This document shows, piece after piece, positions 17,608 to 26,596 of a stretch of DNA of 64,000 nt. The position numbers and the translations under genes were made by a program. Each line of letters begins with the position of its first letter. Within the stretch, counting starts at the first letter, position 1. Below the pieces are notes generated by a model that did not search any database, had not been told where the DNA came from, and saw nothing but the letters and a program-made list of their open reading frames with translations. The DNA lies in assembly GCA_035547915.1 (NCBI GenBank), contig DASZTS010000094.1:62001-126000 (forward strand). The letters are read 5' to 3'. Origin of the DNA: DASSFG01 sp035547915. Lineage in GTDB: Bacteria > Planctomycetota > Planctomycetia > Pirellulales > JAICIG01.

Positions 17608-18779
17608 TCGATCGTGTTCAGCGGCAAGCCGACGGCCCGATTGTAGAACTCGGGCGTGGTGAGCAGCGTCTCGGTGTTCGACTGCGTACCGTAGCCGTTG
17701 TTGAAGTTGTTTACGAAGGTCTGTAGTCCGTTCGGATCGACGGGCCGGCCGAGGTACTTCTCGAACAGGCCGTTGATGCTGAGGTTCAGAAATTCCGAAC
17801 TGTTGAGGATCGTGGTGGCGAATTCGATGTGCGTCATGGCGCCGCTGTTCAGCGCATTTTCGAAGTAAACCAGCGCGGTCGGGTCGGGGGCGCGCTTGAG
17901 CGCGTCTTCGTACACGGCCGTGATGAAGCCTTGCACCGTCCCGCCCGCATCCTGGTAGAACTCGTTGGAATTGATCAGCAACGCGGCGGTGCGCTTTTCG
18001 GTACCGGGTCCGCTCTTCTGACCCTGGCTGTCGAGCACAAGCTGTAGGAAGAAGTTTTCGCCGGCCGTGTCGGCCGCGCGGTGCAAATAGGTCTCATACG
18101 CATTGTCGATTTGCAGCCGGTCGTATGAGTACGGCGGAGTGGTTTCCAGCAGGATGTAGACGAACGTCTGGCGGTCGTCGTGGTTCTTCTCGAACTGCCC
18201 GGTCCAATAGTTCACGTCGTTCATCGTGATCGGACCTTGCTGGGTGTCCTTCAGCACTTCGTAGACGTACCGCTGGTCCGCCGTGCCTTGGGTACCATCG
18301 GGCAGGATCGGTGCGATGTCGGCGGTATCGACCACCACCGCATTCGCGCCCGGGTTCGTCGTGTCCACGATGCCGACGATGACCGGGGTGTCGCTGATGT
18401 CGGAATAGGTGTGCGAGCCGACGACGATGTAACTGCCGCCCGATTCGATGACCGTGCCCGTCGACGTCGCCCCATCACCCCACACGATGGCCGCCTTGAA
18501 ATTTGAGGCCGGTTCGCTGCCGGTCCCATCGGTGAACGTGGCCACCGGAACGTTCGTCAGCGCCTGGGTCTCAAATCCGCTCACGGGCACCGCGTTCACC
18601 ACCAGCGGATTCGCCGAGGGAAGGCTGCGCAATTCGAGTCGCTCGGCGCCGCCCCGGTGGCCCAACGACGTCCGCCTCTGCGGTGGCCGACGAGACGAAT
18701 GCGGCCGCGTCGGGTGGCTCTTCTTGCGTCGGAACGTCGAAAACAACGCGTCCACCACGCCCGCGGGGAAGATACTCAT
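17604..18779 (-). CDS. Secreted PKD-like / DUF4214 surface protein (short)
   Basis: A 391-residue protein with a basic N-terminus and RLELRSLPS near residue 50, matching the N-terminal motif of the giant protein at 5.4-8.9 kb. One PKD-like repeat follows (residues of about 65-165; AIVWGDGATSTGTV, then GSHTYSD). The rest is DUF4214-type repeats (YETYLHRAAD, YEDALKRAPD, FEKYLGRPVD). It has the same architecture as the giant protein without the propeller and with one PKD unit instead of six, so both probably go to the same extracellular location by the same route. DUF4214 is common in surface and S-layer-associated proteins. It ends head-on with the oxidoreductase gene. Confidence 0.82.
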   Translation of the reverse strand: MSIFPAGVVDALFSTFRRKKSHPTRPHSSRRPPQRRTSLGHRGGAERLELRSLPSANPLVVNAVPVSGFETQALTNVPVATFTDGTGSEPASNFKAAIVWGDGATSTGTVIESGGSYIVVGSHTYSDISDTPVIVGIVDTTNPGANAVVVDTADIAPILPDGTQGTADQRYVYEVLKDTQQGPITMNDVNYWTGQFEKNHDDRQTFVYILLETTPPYSYDRLQIDNAYETYLHRAADTAGENFFLQLVLDSQGQKSGPGTEKRTAALLINSNEFYQDAGGTVQGFITAVYEDALKRAPDPTALVYFENALNSGAMTHIEFATTILNSSEFLNLSINGLFEKYLGRPVDPNGLQTFVNNFNNGYGTQSNTETLLTTPEFYNRAVGLPLNTID

Positions 18780-19002
18780 AGCGGCTCTCCGGTTTATCTG
18801 TCATATGCGTTATCGGTAGTCTATTCCGCAGCAATTGCGGCCTGGCGGCTCATCCGCGAAACTCCGCGCAGATTGCCACGCTGGTTGACAAAGAGCCGGC
18901 TTGTGCTCGCCAACGGATGGCTTGGAGCGCGCGCCCTCTCGTAGCCCTTGCGCTCTCGCGCATGCCGCTATTCAAACGCCCTCTTTCGCGACTTGGCAAT
19001 CG

Positions 19003-22000
19003 TTACGCCGGGTGAGTTTGGGGCGTATGTTCCTCGTCGTGCGCATCCCGCACGACCAAGGAGTAGAGCGCCGGCACCACAAACAAGGTCGTCAACATTC
19101 CGGCCAGCAGGCCGCCGATCACCGCTCGCCCCAAGGGCGCGTTGGCTTCGCTGCCGCGTTGGAAGGCCAGTGCCATCGGGATCAAGGCGAAGAAGGCCGC
19201 CAGTGCGGTCATCACCACCGGTTTGACGCGAATCGAAGCCGCTTTGCGAATGGCCTCGGTCGGCGACAAGCCTTCCAGAACGCGCAGGTTCTGGGCGAAG
19301 TCGGTCAACAACACCGTATTCGAGACGACGATGCCCACCATGAAGATCACACCCAACAGCGACTGAACGTTGATCGGGGTTCCCGTCACAAACAGCATGA
19401 CGACCACGCCGATCACACCGACCGGCACGGCCGAGAGGACCACGAGCGGCGTGATATACGATTTGAAGAGGGCCACCATCAAGAAGTAGATCAACAACAC
19501 GGCCAGGATCAGCCCCAAGCCGAGGTTACGGAACGTGTCTTGCATGCGCGAGTACTCGCCGCTGAGCACGATTCTCGCACCCTTGATCGGTTCCTTCTTG
19601 TCGGGATGGGCCGGATCGTAGGGTGTCCACGTATCACGGACGTCGCTCCGCGGATCGCCGAAGCGGTTCACGATCTCCCAAACCTCGTCGGAAACATGGC
19701 CGAGATCGCGTCCGTAAACGCCCATCACCAGGTCGATCGACGGCGACAGGTTGTTGTGGACGATCTCAGCCGGCACCTTGCTCTGCCGGAAGCTGATCAG
19801 ATTTCCCAAAGGCACCGGCTTGTTCTGCACGGGGCTGGTGACCGGGATGTTCTGGAGCGTTTCGATCGACTTGATCTCGCCCTCGGGGTACTGCACACCC
19901 ACGAAGTACTGGTTGTGGCTGATCGGATCGATCCAGAAATTCTTCTTGTTGAATTGGATGCTGGAGTTGAAAGCCGCCACGACGTTGCTCATCACGTCGC
20001 GTTGGTTCAACCCCAGATCGGCCGCTTTCTTGCGGTCAACGTCGACGATGTATTCCGGGTAGTCGAGACGCTGCATGATGCGCACATCGACCACGCCGAC
20101 GACGCGGCTGACTTCGGTCTCGATCGCCTCGGCGACCTCGCGGCCTTTTTCGAGATCCTTGGCCTCGATACGAATATTGATCGGCGTCGATTTCCCTTCG
20201 TTCATCGCCCCGCGAATGAGGCCGCCCGCGTCGAAGGAGAATTCCAGATCGGCAAAACGCGGATCCCTGTTAAATCCTTCTCGGAGTCGCGCCACATACT
20301 CTTGGGCCGAATGTTTCCGTTCGTCGGTGAGCTGCACCTTGACGATGGCGTCCATCGGCCCGGCGTTCTGCGTGTAGGCCGCCGACCAGTCGGGCGTCAC
20401 ACCGATCTCGGTGATCAGCGCATCGAGGCTCCCTTCGTGATGGTCACCATCGGCCGCCTCATCGTGTGCGGCGACTTCCTGGTGCCCGGCCGACGCGGGC
20501 TGCCCTTCGGCGTCGTAGTCCTTGATCGATTGCCGAATGAATTTCTCCACCGCATCCAGTTTCTTTTCGGTGACCTCGATACGCGTACCACTCGGCGCGC
20601 GCACGGTCATTTCGAACGCGCCGGCGTCGACTTCGGGGAAGAACTCTCGCTTCAGTTGGCTGCCCAATCCGACGACGACGACCACGAGCAACCCGACGGC
20701 GAACGAAATGACGAGCAAGCGGTGTTCGAGCACCCGATTTAACTGCCGCACGTACATGGCAATGCCGACGTCGATCAGCGATTCCCACTTGGCGAATGCC
20801 CGGCCGATCGGTCCCCTGGGCGGCGCATGGTGAACATGCTCGCCGTGATGTCCCGCGGTCTGCGGGGCGGCGTGTCCGCGCAGCCAGCCGGCGCAACGCG
20901 CGGGCACGAACGACCGTGACAAGATATAGGCCGCGATCATGGCAAACGCCACCGCCGAGGCCATCGGCTTGAAGAGGAACTGTCCCATACCGGGCATCAT
21001 GGCCAACGGCGAGAGCACGAGCAGGGTACAACAGCTCGCTACCAACTCGGGCATGGCCACTTCGCTGGCACCGAGGAAGGCCGCTTCCTTGGGACTCGCC
21101 CCCAAGCCCAGATGGCGATGCGTGTTCTCCAAGCAGATGATCGCGCTGTCGACCAATGGGCCGATCGCCAACGACAAGCCGGCCAGCGTCATCACGTTGA
21201 TGGTGTTGCCCGTGTAGTAGAGGGCGATGATTGCCGTCAAAACGGAGATCGGGATCGTCATGACCGCGATCAGCGTCATCCGCCACTCGCCCAAGAAGAT
21301 CAAGATGACGAGCGAGCAAAGCACCGCCCCCAAGATGCCTTCCTCGGCCAGACTTTCGATCGAGTGTTGCACGTACACCGACTGGTCCATCACCACCTTC
21401 AGGTCGATGTCGGGATACGTCAGACGGGGCCTCATATTGGGCACCGCCTTCTTCAAGTTGTTCACCACGGCCAGCGTGCTCGAGCCGAGTTGCCGGTACA
21501 CGGGAATGTAGACCTGCTTGACGCCGTTGACGCGCACGATGTTGGTCTGGATGAATGCCGCATCGGTCGGCACCGCCACATCACCCAGGTAACTCGTCGC
21601 ATGGCCGATCTGCGTGCGCAGCGGGATGTCTTTCATCCGCTCGACGAAGTCGTACATCGAGTTGCTGTCGATGGCGAAATCGGTGTTGCCGAACTTGGCG
21701 TCGCCCGTGGGCAAGAAGATGTTGTATTGGTCGAGCGCGTTCATCACGTCGACCGGCGAGAGCCCGCGGGCGATCAGCTTCGAGCGGTCGAGATAGGCCA
21801 GCACCGCGCGAATCTTGCCGCCGTAGACCACCGGTGCGACGGCGCCGGGCGAGGCCATGATGAAGTTGCGCACTTCGTACCGGCCGACGTCGTACATCTT
21901 GGCTTCGTCTCGCTTGCCGTGGCCATCGAGGGCCACCAAGCAGGCGGGCACAACGCTCGTCGGGTCGAACGGCAGAATGACAGGCGGTAAGGTTCCGGGA

Positions 22001-22362
22001 GGGAGGTTCGGAATGGCCGCCGAAGCCAGCGAATTGACCTGTGTCAGCGCACCGTTCGGATCGATGTCTTCGCGGTAGTAGTTGCGGATGATGCTGGCGC
22101 CGACGATCGAGCGCGACTCCTGCCGCGCCGTTCCCGCCGCCTGGCCGGTCCAGCGTTCCATGCGGTTAGTGATGTCTTTTTCGACACTGGCGGCCGGCAT
22201 TCCGCCGTAGAACGTGAGCACCTGCACCGCGGGGCTCTTGAAGATCGGCAAGATATCGATCGGGATCTGGAAGAGGCACAGCGCCCCCAAGACCAGCAGC
22301 GTGAGCACCGTCACCGTAACGGCGTACGGATTCTTCAATGAGGCGCGTATCAGGCCATTCAT
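19003..22362 (-). CDS. RND-family efflux permease with histidine-rich insertions
   Basis: A 1119-residue inner-membrane pump of the AcrB/CzcA superfamily. TM1 starts in the usual place (NPYAVTVTVLTLLVLG), followed by a porter domain, a TM2-TM6 bundle, a second porter half and TM7-TM12. The proton-relay region in TM4 reads GPLVDSAII: Asp405 is present but the second Asp typical of HAE1 pumps is Ser. Two insertions are histidine-rich: residues of about 494-515 (HAAPQTAGHHGEHVHH) and 624-645 (HQEVAAHDEAADGDHHEG); the C-terminus also ends His-rich. Start ATG has GGAG 7 bases upstream. It lies 194 bp after the adaptor gene on the same strand. The substrate is unknown; the histidines hint at metal. 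Confidence 0.9.
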   Translation of the reverse strand: MNGLIRASLKNPYAVTVTVLTLLVLGALCLFQIPIDILPIFKSPAVQVLTFYGGMPAASVEKDITNRMERWTGQAAGTARQESRSIVGASIIRNYYREDIDPNGALTQVNSLASAAIPNLPPGTLPPVILPFDPTSVVPACLVALDGHGKRDEAKMYDVGRYEVRNFIMASPGAVAPVVYGGKIRAVLAYLDRSKLIARGLSPVDVMNALDQYNIFLPTGDAKFGNTDFAIDSNSMYDFVERMKDIPLRTQIGHATSYLGDVAVPTDAAFIQTNIVRVNGVKQVYIPVYRQLGSSTLAVVNNLKKAVPNMRPRLTYPDIDLKVVMDQSVYVQHSIESLAEEGILGAVLCSLVILIFLGEWRMTLIAVMTIPISVLTAIIALYYTGNTINVMTLAGLSLAIGPLVDSAIICLENTHRHLGLGASPKEAAFLGASEVAMPELVASCCTLLVLSPLAMMPGMGQFLFKPMASAVAFAMIAAYILSRSFVPARCAGWLRGHAAPQTAGHHGEHVHHAPPRGPIGRAFAKWESLIDVGIAMYVRQLNRVLEHRLLVISFAVGLLVVVVVGLGSQLKREFFPEVDAGAFEMTVRAPSGTRIEVTEKKLDAVEKFIRQSIKDYDAEGQPASAGHQEVAAHDEAADGDHHEGSLDALITEIGVTPDWSAAYTQNAGPMDAIVKVQLTDERKHSAQEYVARLREGFNRDPRFADLEFSFDAGGLIRGAMNEGKSTPINIRIEAKDLEKGREVAEAIETEVSRVVGVVDVRIMQRLDYPEYIVDVDRKKAADLGLNQRDVMSNVVAAFNSSIQFNKKNFWIDPISHNQYFVGVQYPEGEIKSIETLQNIPVTSPVQNKPVPLGNLISFRQSKVPAEIVHNNLSPSIDLVMGVYGRDLGHVSDEVWEIVNRFGDPRSDVRDTWTPYDPAHPDKKEPIKGARIVLSGEYSRMQDTFRNLGLGLILAVLLIYFLMVALFKSYITPLVVLSAVPVGVIGVVVMLFVTGTPINVQSLLGVIFMVGIVVSNTVLLTDFAQNLRVLEGLSPTEAIRKAASIRVKPVVMTALAAFFALIPMALAFQRGSEANAPLGRAVIGGLLAGMLTTLFVVPALYSLVVRDAHDEEHTPQTHPA

Positions 22363-22556
22363 TTCTTCACTCCAGAAAGAAATTTGCCCGCGATTCGCCG
22401 ACGAATACGCAGCTTATAGAACGCCGGATTGTCCGATTCGATTGCTACGCCGACCGAGTCGGCGCCAAGGGCCTGCCTTTATCACATAACCGCGCCGCTT
22501 GTACCCTGACGACGAACTTCGTGCCTTTTCAAACAGCCGTCTGCCCACAGGAACCG

Positions 22557-23927
22557 TCATTTCCCGTTGACAATCGCCACCGATACACCGTTCGCGATGG
22601 AACCGCGGTGAACGATCACTACGTCATCGTCCGCTTTCAGTCCGGAGGTAATCTCCGTCTCGACGCCGTTGTCCGATCCGATGACGACTTCGACTTTTTG
22701 TGCTTTGCCACCCCGCACCACATAGACAGTGCCCCGGCCGTTCTGCGAGTCGCCCACGAGCGCCGACGACGGAACGCTCACGGCGTCCGATGCCTTCTCG
22801 AGCAAGATGGTGGCCTTGCCATACATCCCGTCGCGCAACAGATCCTTGTCGTTCAGCAAGTCCACTTCGGTGCGCATGGTGCGCGTGGTCTGGTCTTCCG
22901 AGTAGGAGACACGGGCCACTTTTCCAGGAAACCTTCTTCCTGGCAGTGCGTCGATGTCCACCGACGCGTCGTCGCCCTTGTTGACATACGGCACGTCCAG
23001 ATCGGGCACCTGTAGAACGACACGCATCTTGTCGGTCCGATCGACCGACAATACTGGCTTGGCTCCGCCCTGATCGCGGGAGTTAATGAAATCCCCGGGG
23101 TGGAAACCGCGGAAGGTGATGACGCCGTCGTACGGCGAACGAATCTTGGTGTAGTCCAGAAAGACGCGATCCTTCTGCAAGGTCGCTTCCGCCACCTTGA
23201 CCTTGGCCTTGGCATCTTCCAGGTCGGCCTGTGCCTGGTCGATCTTGGCTTTGGCGGCCGTGGCCTGCGCTTTGGCGCTCACGACCGACGCCTTCGCCGA
23301 CAACAACCCCGCCTTGGCGGCGTCGTAGTGCTCTTCGGCTTCGTCTTGCAATTTCACGTCGACGGCCTTTTCTTCGACGAGCTTCTTGATGCGTTCGAAT
23401 TGCTTGCCGCGGTACGACTTGGTCGATTGGGCATGTTCGACATCCGCCTCACGCTCGCCGATCAGAGCCTCGGCCGCTTGGTAATCAGCCTGTGCGGATT
23501 CCACCGCGGCTTCCATCTGCGCCACGTGGGCCTTGGCCTGCGTCACCGAAGCCTCATCACGCTCGACTTCCTTTTCCAACTCGGGCATGTCGATCGTGGC
23601 CAGCACATCACCCTTCTTCACCCGGTCGCCGATATCGACGTGCTGTTCCTTGAGGTAGCCCGCCACCTTCGAAAACAGGCGAGCCGACTCGAATGACTCG
23701 ACGGTGACCGGTTGCGTCGTCGTTCGCTCGATACCGCCCTTGCGCGGCTTGGTGGTTTCTACCTTCACGGAGCCCGATTCGTCATCAGAACTGGATCGCG
23801 GCCCCCTCTTTTCCGACCTTTCGGACGCGCTGACGTGGCCCGTTTCGTCGTCGTTCGAGGAAATGTAGACGCCGGCGGCTGCGCCGAGCGCAGCCAACAC
23901 GACCGTGAGAATTGATAGCTTTTTCAC
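22557..23927 (-). CDS. Periplasmic adaptor of RND efflux system (HlyD/MFP family)
   Basis: A 456-residue protein starting at GTG with AGGAG 7 bases upstream. Layout: an N-terminal membrane anchor (LSILTVVLAALGAAAGVYI), a charged linker, the first lipoyl half (ARLFSKVAGYLKEQHVDIGDRVKKGD), a long alpha-helical hairpin of about residues 115-265 rich in Ala, Lys and Glu, the second lipoyl half (YTKIRSPYDGVITFRGFHPGD), then beta-barrel and membrane-proximal domains. Adaptors of this kind join an RND pump to a TolC channel. It is the first gene of the adaptor-pump pair and is divergent from two TolC genes, so all three layers of the machine are encoded here. Confidence 0.9.
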   Translation of the reverse strand: MKKLSILTVVLAALGAAAGVYISSNDDETGHVSASERSEKRGPRSSSDDESGSVKVETTKPRKGGIERTTTQPVTVESFESARLFSKVAGYLKEQHVDIGDRVKKGDVLATIDMPELEKEVERDEASVTQAKAHVAQMEAAVESAQADYQAAEALIGEREADVEHAQSTKSYRGKQFERIKKLVEEKAVDVKLQDEAEEHYDAAKAGLLSAKASVVSAKAQATAAKAKIDQAQADLEDAKAKVKVAEATLQKDRVFLDYTKIRSPYDGVITFRGFHPGDFINSRDQGGAKPVLSVDRTDKMRVVLQVPDLDVPYVNKGDDASVDIDALPGRRFPGKVARVSYSEDQTTRTMRTEVDLLNDKDLLRDGMYGKATILLEKASDAVSVPSSALVGDSQNGRGTVYVVRGGKAQKVEVVIGSDNGVETEITSGLKADDDVVIVHRGSIANGVSVAIVNGK

Positions 23928-24769
23928 AATCGCTCTCCTCAGTTCGATGACGCGGTGCAGCTCCGCTGAATTTCTGGGCGTCGTTGGGTGGCATGGCTCT
24001 GCCTGCTCGACCAGGGCAAGCGCGGGCTAGCCACTCCACAATACCTCTGGCCGAGAACGTGCTCGGGAGCGGTAGACCAGAAAGGCGAACTGGTCTACCG
24101 TCCCAAGCAACAGATCGCGCTGGAGTAACGCGATCGCACCAGAACCAACGCCTCAATACACGTTGTTTCGTTGCGGATGTGTTTCGCGGCCTTTCGTCTC
24201 GGATCGCTGCGGAGAAGGTTCGGGTGCGAAGGCCAATAGTAAGCAAACGGCGTGCCCGATCTCGGGCACCCTCGAAGCGAGCTGACTCGGGCGAGGCCGG
24301 CGGTCGCGATGCCACGACGTAAAAGACTGCAAGGCTTACCAGTTACGACCGGCGGCCGCGCGCATTGCGCGAGTCTGCAGTCACCATATATATAAGGTGA
24401 GCACCTCAAGCCGGTCCGCCGACCTGTGGACAGAAATCTCTCACCGCCCGGCATCCCGTGACTGATTTATGGACAAACGGGGCTTACCGTAACAGCCTTT
24501 CCATCTAACGGGCCTGTGACGGCTATTCCCAAGGCCCTGCGCTGCCACGAAGTCGCAACGGCCGTCGTTAAATCTTCCTCGTTTTGTCCGGGCGCAGGTA
24601 GGCGCGCCCTACGACCCGCAAAGACGACGCATCCTCTTATGCCATCAATACGAGTCGCGCGGATTTTGATGATTGTTCCCAGCAACGGGAACCGAAGAGC
24701 TTTGAGGGATAGCACCAATAAACCGACCCTGGCGCGCTGTCCGTCGACCTCGCAGGTAGGAGTGATCCG
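23928..24769. other. 842-bp divergent intergenic region between pump and TolC genes
   Basis: No ORF here has a credible start signal and family resemblance. The region must hold promoters for the adaptor gene (minus) and the first TolC gene (plus). Notable structures are the perfect hairpin at 24070-24098 and an AT-rich box (CATATATATAAGG) at about 24384-24397 in otherwise GC-rich DNA. The left part has the look of a decayed dispersed repeat, but no second copy is in the window. Confidence 0.5.
24070..24098. repeat. Perfect inverted repeat (10-bp arms) in efflux intergenic region
   Basis: GGTAGACCAG (24070-24079) and CTGGTCTACC (24089-24098) are exact reverse complements with a 9-base loop. 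No T-run follows on either strand, so it looks like a dispersed palindromic repeat or a regulator site rather than a terminator. Confidence 0.55.
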
Positions 24770-26443
24770 ATGGAAACTCAACGTCGCGTTTGTCGTTGGA
24801 GGCAGTGGCTACTGGCCGCGAGTCTCTGGAATTTCGGCCAATTCGCCACCGCCCAGCCCGACGATGGCTTGCCATCACCTCCGCCTCCGCCACCCGAAAC
24901 GGTCGAGATGGGTGGCGCGGCCCCGAGTGGACTGCTCCCGTCCAATTCGGCCGGGCCGCGCGGGCCCAGCAGTGGGTCAGGCATCCGGCGGCTCTCCGGC
25001 CAAGAAGAGTCGACAACCCTCGACCTGGCCAGCGCGCTCGACCTGGCCGGTGTGCGGAACCCCGAGATCATGATGGCCCGCGAGCGCATCACCGAGACGA
25101 TGGCCATCCGTCAGTTCGCTGCGGCGCAGATTCTGCCCAACATCAACGGTGGCACGAACTTCGACACGCATAGCGGAAACCTACAACAGTCCAGCGGCCA
25201 CATCCTCGACGTGAGCCGCAGCGCACTCTATGTCGGCGCCGGTGCCAACGCGATCGCTGCCGGCTCGACGAACATTCCGGGCGTGATGTGGAACCAGAAC
25301 ATCTCGCAGGGCATCTTCACGTACCTAGTCGCTCGGCAGACGGTCCGCCAGCAACAATTCACCGCCCAAGCCATCCGTAACCAGGTGTTGTTGCGGGTCT
25401 CCCTGGCATACATGGAATTGCTGCGGGCCAGCGGACGCCGCGCGATCGCCATCCGCATTCGCGACGACGCGGCCGAGGTGGCCCGGCTGACGGCGGCCTA
25501 CGCCCAGACCGGCCAAGGCCGCCAAGCCGATGCCGACCGGGCCGCCACGGAACTCGGCAAGCGCGAGACCGACCTGATGGTGGCCGAAGGCGAACTGATG
25601 ATGGCCTCTTCGCGCATGGCCCAATTGCTCAACCTCGAGCCGACAATCCGGTTGCAACCGGCCGAAGAGTGGGTGGTGCCGATGCCGCTCGTTCCCGAGC
25701 CGATCACCCTGCCGGAACTGATCGGCATGGCCGCCTTGCGCCGGCCCGAGTTGGCGGCCCAACGCGAAATGATCCAGGTGGCCATGCTCAACCTGCGAGG
25801 TGCCCGCATATTGCCCTTCTCGCCCACCACACTCGTCGGCTTCAGCGCCGGTACGTTCGGCGGCGGTAGCAATCTACAGCCCGTCCGTTTCGGAGATTTC
25901 GCCGGCCGCAACGACTTCGACGTCGTCGCCTATTGGACGCTGCAAAACATGGGCATCGGTAATAAGGCACAGATCGACCTGGCACGAAGCCGTCTGCGTC
26001 AAAGCGACCTGCGCAGGTTGGAGGTGCTGAACGCCGTGCGGACGGAAGTGGCCAATGCCTACGTCCGCAGCCAGGTGCGGTACGCACAGGTGGGAACCGC
26101 CGAGCGCGCGGTTCGCACGGGCATCGACTCGTTCGACGAAGACATGCTCCGCATCCGCAACAACGAAGGCCTGCCCATCGAGGTGCTCGACAGCCTGCGG
26201 CTGTTAGGCCGCGCACGTTTTGAATACCTCGAGGCGATCGCGGAATACAATTCCGCCCAATTCGAGTTGTATGTGGCCCTCGGTCAACCGCCGGCGAACG
26301 CCTTGGCGCGGCCGGCCGCCGTATCAACGCCTAACGGACGACCAGCTCCCGAGAATCGTGGCTCGCCACTGCCCAGTCCTCCTCCCGACGCGTCGGTGCC
26401 TCCGCCGGCGATGCCCTCGGCTCCCACGCTGACGGCTCGCTGA
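24770..26443 (+). CDS. TolC-family outer-membrane efflux protein, first copy
   Basis: A 557-residue protein; AGGAG lies 8 bases before the ATG. It has a signal peptide, a Pro/Gly-rich lead (residues of about 30-90), then the two OEP repeats of the TolC family. The first repeat contains ASALDLAGVRNPEIMMARER, RVSLAYMELLRASGRRAIA and the VARLTAAYAQTGQGRQADADR coiled-coil segment. The second contains GMAALRRPELAAQREMI and the closing EYLEAIAEYNSAQFELYVALG. The C-terminus is Pro-rich. No lipobox is seen. It likely forms the trimeric outer-membrane channel for the RND system encoded divergently. A second homologous gene follows 153 bp downstream. Confidence 0.88.
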   Translation: METQRRVCRWRQWLLAASLWNFGQFATAQPDDGLPSPPPPPPETVEMGGAAPSGLLPSNSAGPRGPSSGSGIRRLSGQEESTTLDLASALDLAGVRNPEIMMARERITETMAIRQFAAAQILPNINGGTNFDTHSGNLQQSSGHILDVSRSALYVGAGANAIAAGSTNIPGVMWNQNISQGIFTYLVARQTVRQQQFTAQAIRNQVLLRVSLAYMELLRASGRRAIAIRIRDDAAEVARLTAAYAQTGQGRQADADRAATELGKRETDLMVAEGELMMASSRMAQLLNLEPTIRLQPAEEWVVPMPLVPEPITLPELIGMAALRRPELAAQREMIQVAMLNLRGARILPFSPTTLVGFSAGTFGGGSNLQPVRFGDFAGRNDFDVVAYWTLQNMGIGNKAQIDLARSRLRQSDLRRLEVLNAVRTEVANAYVRSQVRYAQVGTAERAVRTGIDSFDEDMLRIRNNEGLPIEVLDSLRLLGRARFEYLEAIAEYNSAQFELYVALGQPPANALARPAAVSTPNGRPAPENRGSPLPSPPPDASVPPPAMPSAPTLTAR

Positions 26444-26596
26444 CGAGGTTTTGCTTTTCGAGTTCGTGACCATGTTTGCTGATCGGCCCTGTGGCGGCAA
26501 GGTCGAGGCACCCGCCTTCGACCGCGAGCGATGCGTCGCTGCGCTGCGGGCAGTGGCCGATCCGGAATGCTGACCCATCGAGGGCGAGAACAGACG

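Noticed and set aside
18901..20742. 613-residue plus-strand ORF opposite the RND pump
   Set aside because: His/Gln/Asp-rich shadow of a conserved pump; no start signal.
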